In this document: piece after piece, positions 52,958 through 57,239 of the stretch
How positions within the stretch are numbered: position 1 is the first letter of the stretch
Layout of the letters: every line of letters begins with the position of its first letter
Source of the DNA: Zoogloea sp.
GTDB taxonomy: Bacteria; Pseudomonadota; Gammaproteobacteria; Burkholderiales; Rhodocyclaceae
NCBI GenBank assembly: GCA_016720685.1
Contig: JADKKC010000020.1
Span: 1-57,239 of the forward strand
DNA: 57,239 nucleotides
Direction: 5' to 3'
The notes under the pieces: generated by a model
Told to the model about the DNA's origin: nothing
The model's database searches: none
Seen by the model: only the letters and a program-made list of their open reading frames with translations
Translations under genes and position numbers: made by a program

Positions 52958-53653
52958 ATGAACGCCGATCCTGCAGAACTACAGAAATTCAGTGACCTCG
53001 CCCACCGCTGGTGGGATCCCGAATCCGAATTCAAACCGCTTCACCAGATCAACCCGCTACGCCTCGACTGGATCGACAACGCAGCCCGGATTGCTGACAA
53101 GCGAGTGGTAGACATTGGCTGCGGCGGCGGCATTCTCGCCGAATCCATGGCCACCCGGGGGGCACAGGTCACTGGCGTCGACCTCTCCGAAAAAGCCCTC
53201 GGCGTCGCCCGGTTGCACCTGTTCGAAAGTGGACAGAGCGTCGATTACCGTCTCATCTCCGCCGAAGACCTGGCCCGCGAGGCGCCAGCCAGTTTCGACG
53301 TAGTCACCTGCATGGAAATGCTCGAACACGTCCCCGACCCGGCCAGCACCATCCGGGCCTGCGCAACGCTGGTAAAGCCCGGAGGCCACGTCTTTTTCTC
53401 CACCCTCAACCGCAACCTCAAGGCCTACCTCATGGCCGTGGTCGGCGCCGAATATGTGCTCAACCTGCTCCCGAAGGGCACCCACGAGTACGCCAAGTTC
53501 ATCAAGCCTTCCGAACTGGCCCGCCATGTTCGCGAGGCAGGCCTCGACGTGGAAGAGCTTATCGGCATGAACTACAACCCCTTCAGCAAGATTTACTCCC
53601 TCGGCCGCGACACCGACGTCAATTACCTGATGCGTACATCCAGGCATGCCTGA
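52958..53653 (+). CDS. ubiG: Ubiquinone biosynthesis O-methyltransferase
   Basis: A 231-residue SAM-dependent methyltransferase performing both O-methylation steps of ubiquinone synthesis. The SAM-binding motif is VVDIGCGGGILAE near residue 50. The N-terminal EL.KFSDLAHRWWDP segment, MEMLEHVPDP and STLNRNLKAYLMAVVGAEY are specific to UbiG. The gene overlaps gph by 8 bases. Confidence 0.96.
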   Translation: MNADPAELQKFSDLAHRWWDPESEFKPLHQINPLRLDWIDNAARIADKRVVDIGCGGGILAESMATRGAQVTGVDLSEKALGVARLHLFESGQSVDYRLISAEDLAREAPASFDVVTCMEMLEHVPDPASTIRACATLVKPGGHVFFSTLNRNLKAYLMAVVGAEYVLNLLPKGTHEYAKFIKPSELARHVREAGLDVEELIGMNYNPFSKIYSLGRDTDVNYLMRTSRHA

Positions 53654-54314
53654 GGCCGTCCTTTTCGACCTCGACGGCACGCTCGCAGACACCGCACCGG
53701 ATCTCGCGGGCATCCTTGCCCACCTTCAGATTGAGAGCGGCCTCACCCCAACACCCTTTGAAGTGCTGAGACCCCAGGTTTCAAACGGTGTGCGCGGCCT
53801 GCTGGGCGCGGGCTTCGGCCTCACACCGGACGCCCCCGCATATGCAGACCTGGCGCAGCGCTTTCTTACGCTCTACGCTGCAAGCCTCTACGTGGAAACC
53901 TGCCTTTTCCCAGGCATATCCGAACTGCTCGACAGCCTCGATGAACGCGGCATCGTATGGGGCGTAGTCACCAACAAGGCCGAACGCTTCGCCCGCCCCA
54001 TCATCGAAGCCCTCGGCCTCGCTGGACGCAGCATCTGCGTCGTCGGCGGCGATACCGTGGCGCGTGCCAAACCCTTCCCCGACCCGCTTCTTCATGCCTG
54101 CAAGCTCGCCGCGCTTGACCCGGTCCGCTGCATTTATGTTGGCGACGACATTCGTGACATCAAGGCAGGCAAAGCCGCCGGCATGCGAACTCTCGCTGCG
54201 GCGTACGGCTACCTCGGCAGCAACGAGCCGATTGAAGCCTGGGCCGCAGACGCGATCATCAACCACCCGCTTGAAATCCTGTCTTTCATCGAAAAGACTG
54301 ATCGCGTGCTATGA
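53646..54314 (+). CDS. gph: Phosphoglycolate phosphatase
   Basis: A 222-residue HAD-superfamily phosphatase. The nucleophile motif is LFDLDGTLADT at residue 6, motif II is VVTNKA, the motif III lysine is in ARAKPFPDP, and motif IV is YVGDDIRDIKAGKAAG. The ubiG-gph order is conserved in betaproteobacteria, where this enzyme clears 2-phosphoglycolate. Other small phosphate esters are possible substrates. The ssrA promoter overlaps its stop codon. Confidence 0.9.
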   Translation: MPEAVLFDLDGTLADTAPDLAGILAHLQIESGLTPTPFEVLRPQVSNGVRGLLGAGFGLTPDAPAYADLAQRFLTLYAASLYVETCLFPGISELLDSLDERGIVWGVVTNKAERFARPIIEALGLAGRSICVVGGDTVARAKPFPDPLLHACKLAALDPVRCIYVGDDIRDIKAGKAAGMRTLAAAYGYLGSNEPIEAWAADAIINHPLEILSFIEKTDRVL

Positions 54315-54315
54315 T
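54307..54315 (+). promoter_or_regulatory. Extended -10 promoter of ssrA
   Basis: TGCTATGAT is an extended -10 element (TG-n-TATGAT) overlapping the gph stop codon, about 46 bases ahead of the mature tmRNA 5' end. No strong -35 is visible, as is usual for extended -10 promoters. Confidence 0.5.
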
Positions 54316-54360
54316 TGGGAACTTTCCAGTCACTCACTGGACAAAGTAATGCATCACCAA

Positions 54361-54726
54361 GGGGCTGACCTGGCTTCGACGTGGGTTGCAAAGCAGATCA
54401 GGGCATACCGAGGACCAGTTACCTCGTAAATCCACTGGAAAAAATACAAACGCCAACGACGAGCGTTTCGCTCTGGCCGCCTAAGGCCTAAGCCGCTGCA
54501 CTGACAGGTCTCCTGGGTCAGATGGGGTCAAACCCATTGCAGCGTCATTTACAGGGACTAGCAATGGATCGGGTTACTTGGTCCGGCGCGAAACTCAAGG
54601 TAACTCGCCCGTGGTCGGCTTGCCGACTGGCTAAACCCCGGGTTAAACCCAAATAGGTCGGATAAGTATGTAGAACTGACTGTAGAGGACTTGCGGACGG
54701 GGGTTCGATTCCCCCCAGCTCCACCA
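54361..54726 (+). ncRNA. ssrA: Transfer-messenger RNA (tmRNA)
   Basis: A 366-nt one-piece tmRNA that rescues stalled ribosomes with SmpB. The 5' end GGGGCTGACCTGGCTTCGAC and 3' end GGTTCGATTCCCCCCAGC plus TCCACCA form the tRNA-like domain (GGGGCTG pairs with CAGCTCC). The tag frame at 54452-54484 reads ANDERFALAA then TAA, typical of betaproteobacteria. Pseudoknot-forming segments follow. The 3' end is a common attachment site for integrative elements, and an accessory region does begin just behind it. Confidence 0.97.
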
Positions 54727-54731
54727 TACAC

Positions 54732-54761
54732 AAGGGCTCGGATAATCTCCGGGCCCTTTTT
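54732..54761 (+). terminator. Rho-independent terminator of ssrA
   Basis: AAGGGCTCGGA-TAATC-TCCGGGCCCTTTTT: an 11-bp stem with one G-T pair, then a T run. It begins 6 bases after the tmRNA CCA end. Confidence 0.9.
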
Positions 54762-54962
54762 CTTGCCTGGAATCCCCGCGCCACGCGGGGTTCCAGTCAC
54801 CGGCGCCAGGGTCATCGCACTCGAATGACATAAACCTCCCGAAAGCCGCCAGAAAAATCGTTCACATTCAACAGGTTAGGCCGCCATCTTGTGGACCCTC
54901 TCAAAAGCGCGTCTACTCTCGTCTTTTGGGTGACGGAAATGCGTGGAGCGGGAGTCAGTCTG
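54762..54962. other. Intergenic spacer at the start of the accessory region
   Basis: The spacer between the ssrA terminator and the transposase remnant. It holds one further hairpin at about 54770-54793 (GGAATCCCCGCG-CCA-CGCGGGGTTCC with one bulge) and otherwise no gene I can support. No left-hand inverted repeat matching the ISAs1-type right end is found here. Confidence 0.5.
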
Positions 54963-55616
54963 ATGGAGAAACTCAGTGAGCTTGAAGATCCGCGTCAGCC
55001 GAGCAACGGGACCCGCCACGACTTCCGGGAGATCCTGGTGATTGCGGTGTGCGCCATGCTCTCGGACGCCGACAGCTTCGAGGATATCGAAGCAGTTCGA
55101 GACGGTGTTCCGGCGCTGGGTGGGCGGGATCGTTGGCGTGCTCGCCGTCGACGGCAAGACACTGCGCCGTTCGGCCGACGGTGATGCCCCACCGGTCCAC
55201 AGGGTCAGCGCCTTCTCGACCGAATTGGGGCTGGTGCTTGGCCAGGAGAAAGTCGCGGGCAAGAGCAACGAGATCACCGCTATCCCAGGCTGCTCGAAGC
55301 CCTGCACATCAAGGGCTTGCTGGTGAGCATCGATGCCATGGGCTGTCAGCGCGAGATCGCCGCCAGGATCGTGCGCGCGCACTGGGCCATCGAGAACCGC
55401 CTGCACTGGATGCTCAACGTCTGCTTCGGCGAGGACGACTGCATGATCCGCAAGGACCACGCCCCGCAGAACCTCTCTCTGCTCAAGAAGATCGTGCTGA
55501 ACCTGATTCGTGCGGACAAAACCGACACCGCCAAGACGAGCCTGCGACTCAAGCGCAAACGGGCGGCCCGGGATGACGATATCCGTATGAAAATGCTCGG
55601 GAATCATCCGTTATGA
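54963..55616 (+). pseudogene. ISAs1-family transposase remnant (internal deletions, frameshifts)
   Basis: Pieces of an ISAs1 (H-repeat-type) DDE transposase in order but different frames: N-terminus LMEKLSELEDPRQPS, then LAVDGKTLRRSADGDA and KSNEITAIP, then LLVSIDAMGCQREIAA, which jumps directly to AHWAIENRLHWMLNVCF and ends in KRKRAARDDDI. Compared with the family (about 370 residues), segments are missing after SFEDIE and between the IDAMGCQ block and the HWAIE block, removing catalytic core sequence. The element cannot be active. Its right inverted repeat is retained at 55613-55640. Confidence 0.82.
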
Positions 55617-55640
55617 CTTTTGAATGCGATGGCCCTGGGT
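55613..55640 (-). mobile_element. Right inverted repeat of the ISAs1-type remnant
   Basis: Read on the minus strand the segment gives CCAGGGCCATCGCATTCAAA and continues to AGTCATAA, which resembles the terminal repeats of ISAs1 elements as I remember them. It lies directly behind the transposase C-terminus. No matching left end is found upstream. Confidence 0.55.
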
Positions 55641-55782
55641 GACGGCGGAGATCGCCAGGGCTCACGCTAAGTGCGAATTCGAGAAATACCGCATCGTGCA
55701 GGACCGGTTGTTTGAAGGCGACTTTGACCGGCTGCTGAAACAGATTGAGGTTGGCAAGGGCCCAGCCAGTGACGAGGAATAA
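55636..55782 (+). pseudogene. C-terminal fragment of a RhuM-like protein
   Basis: About 48 codons reading VTAEIARAHAKCEFEKYRIV, then QDRLFEGDFDRLLKQIE, and a stop at 55780-55782. This resembles the C-terminus of RhuM-family ('virulence protein') genes, which often sit in restriction and defence islands. The homology begins exactly where the ISAs1 right end stops, so the 5' part was probably removed by the insertion and later deletion. There is no start codon. The fragment ends 4 bases ahead of the next gene. Family assignment is from memory of the motif and is moderate. Confidence 0.55.
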
Positions 55783-55786
55783 ACCG

Positions 55787-56333
55787 ATGATCACAAAGAA
55801 GAACACGCCCAGCTGGAGCAACGTCAAAGCCCAACTGGCCGATTTCGACCGCGCCGGTCTGCTTGGCCTGATTCAAGATATGTACGCCGCCAGCAAGGAC
55901 AACAAGGCATTCCTGCACGCTCGCTTTGGTCTGGGCGACGATGTTCTGAAACCCTACAAGATCACTATCGACCGGTGGCTGTGGCCAGATGTACTCAAGA
56001 ACCAGGGTACGTCGGTCGCGAAGGCCAAGAAGGCGATTGCGGACTACAAGAAGGCTGTTGGACAAGCTGACGGAGCTGGTGGAACTGATGGTTTTCTACT
56101 GCGAGCGAGCCGCTGGTTTTAGCAACGATATTGTCCTGCAGGACGAGGGTTACTTTGATGCGCTGGTGCGGATGTTTGAGCAGGCATTGAAGACCATTTC
56201 CGCCTTGCCCAACACGGCGCGATCGGCCTACTTGGAGCGTCTGGACGATGTTCGACGTATCAGCCACAACTTTGGATACGGCGTCGGCGACGACATGGAT
56301 GCATTGCTGACTGAGCATGGGGTCGATGACTGA
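55787..56333 (+). CDS. DUF6155-like protein (apparent frameshift)
   Basis: A protein of about 181 residues when corrected. The N-terminal half (LLGLIQDMYAASKDNKAFLH) resembles DUF6155 proteins; the second half continues as ELVELMVFYCERAAGFSNDI and ends RRISHNFGYGVGDDMDALL. It is all-helical in appearance, with no catalytic motif I recognise. The frame changes near 56061-56070 (one extra base). It ends inside the primase-helicase gene, whose ATG at 56326 overlaps its last codons, so the two are probably co-translated. A regulatory or accessory role in the conflict system is inferred from this coupling only. Confidence 0.6.
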
Positions 56334-57239
56334 CCCGTCCGCTGTTTCAACACTTCAGGCCGAGAACGCCCGCCTGATTGCGCTGCTCGAATCTCATGGA
56401 ATCGAATGGCGGTTGCCGCCACAGCCAATCTCTGTTGCGGTTCAAGAACCGGAGCCATCCCGGCTATCCACTGCTGAGAAGGTGGGACTGTTCCGCCGTC
56501 TGTTTCGCGGGCGAACGGATGTCTACCCCATTCGTTGGGAGAGCAAATCAACTGGCAAATCAGGCTACGCGCCTGCCTGTGCCAACGAGTGGCGTGCCGG
56601 TGTTTGTGAGAAGCCGCGCATCAAGTGCAGTGACTGCAGCAACCGTCTGCTGATCCCACTGTCCGATGCGGTGATCTACGACCATCTGGCCGGCGAGCAC
56701 ACGGTCGGCGTCTATCCGCTGCTGGCGGATGACACCTGCTATCTTCTGGCTGTCGATTTTGACGAGGCCGACTGGCGCGACGACGCGCGAGCCTTCATAC
56801 AGTCCTGCGAAGAACTGAGTGTTCCGGCGGCGCTGGAAATCTCGCGGTCTGGGAATGGCGCGCACGCATGGGTGTTCTTTGCCAGCCGCGTTTCAGCGCG
56901 CGATGCCCGGCGTCTTGGGCACGGCCATCATCAGCCATACCTGCTCGCGCACCCGGCAACTGAAGCTGGAATCCTACGACCGGCTGTTCCCGAACCAGGA
57001 CACGATGCCCAAAGGCGGCTTCGGCAATCTGATCGCCTTGCCGTTGCAGAAGTGGCCACGCGAAAGTGGCTGCAGCGTGTTCGTTGACGCTCAACTGCGA
57101 CCGTATCCGGATCAGTGGGCGGTCCTGGCGTCCATCCAGCCGATGGCCGCGCAGGACATCGAACCGACCATCCTGCGGGCCACCGGCGGCGTCCATCCGC
57201 TGGACGTCACCTTCATCGACGATGAAGACCTGGCCACAC
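56326..57239 (+). CDS. TOTE-type archaeo-eukaryotic primase-helicase, N-terminal part (apparent frameshift, cut by window end)
   Basis: The N-terminal 300 or so residues of a large defence-type protein. A coiled-coil-like lead (LQAENARLIALLESHGIEW) is followed by a Cys cluster (CANEW, GVCEK, KCSDCSNR) and an archaeo-eukaryotic primase domain with the metal motif LLAVDFDEADW and the GNGAHAWVFF motif carrying the conserved His. The frame then shifts near 56917 (GGG in place of GG), and continues as GTAIISHTC, LESYDRLFPNQD and GGFGNLIALPLQ to FIDDEDLAT at the window edge. In relatives this N-terminus is fused to a superfamily II helicase, so the ATPase part should lie just beyond the window. An ATG at 56317 is an alternative start. 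Confidence 0.78.

Noticed and set aside
54876..55607. Minus-strand open frame across the IS remnant
   Set aside because: Shadow frame; the plus strand gives pieces of an ISAs1 transposase in order.
54727..57239. Second copy of the tmRNA 3' end marking an att site
   Set aside because: No direct repeat of the terminal tmRNA sequence is present in the remaining 2.5 kb.

Overview
This is a GC-rich chromosomal segment from a betaproteobacterium, most likely of the order Rhodocyclales. The evidence is the gene order gyrA-serC-pheA-hisC-tyrA-aroA/cmk-rpsA-ihfB-lapA-lapB-ugd-cysM, the block thrS-infC-rpmI-rplT-pheS-pheT-ihfA-merR, and a tmRNA whose tag reads ANDERFALAA. The order is inferred from gene content and synteny only.

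Layout. (1) Positions 1-18363, minus strand: one giant repetitive gene (more than 6,000 codons, 3' end outside the window) for a probable secreted adhesin. It has eight cassettes of short repeats plus cadherin-like domains, followed by about 16 PKD-like domains. (2) 18586-26142: housekeeping and maintenance genes. These are a MaoC-like hydratase, a carboxylesterase, a cNMP/CBS/nucleotidyltransferase protein paired with a degenerate DnaQ-fold protein, orn with a tiny membrane peptide gene behind it, an M48 protease, rsgA and an Anbu-type proteasome homologue. (3) 26240-33571, minus: the translation operon thrS to merR, with a tRNA-Val and a consensus promoter upstream. (4) 33840-49685, minus: a long collinear run from gyrA through aromatic and serine biosynthesis, ribosomal protein S1, IHF-beta, the lipopolysaccharide-assembly pair lapA/lapB, UDP-glucose dehydrogenase and cysteine synthase to a PolB-like exonuclease. 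(5) 49899-54314, plus: two OmpA paralogues flanking an amidohydrolase, then ubiG and gph. (6) 54361-54726: the tmRNA gene ssrA. (7) 54762 to the end: an accessory region directly behind ssrA, with a decayed ISAs1-type transposase, a RhuM-like C-terminal fragment, a DUF6155-like gene and the start of a primase-helicase gene of the kind found in TOTE conflict (defence) systems.

Regions 3 and 4 join information processing (gyrase, tRNA synthetases, ribosomal proteins, IF3, S1, both IHF subunits) with the chorismate branch to phenylalanine and tyrosine. Region 7 is the only clearly accessory part.

A caveat covers the whole window. Many genes, including several normally essential ones (rpsA, lapB), carry a single-base frameshift, mostly at G/C or A runs. 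The adhesin carries a dense cluster of such indels inside near-identical repeat copies. This looks much more like residual consensus error than decay, so frameshifted genes are given as whole genes with the break described.
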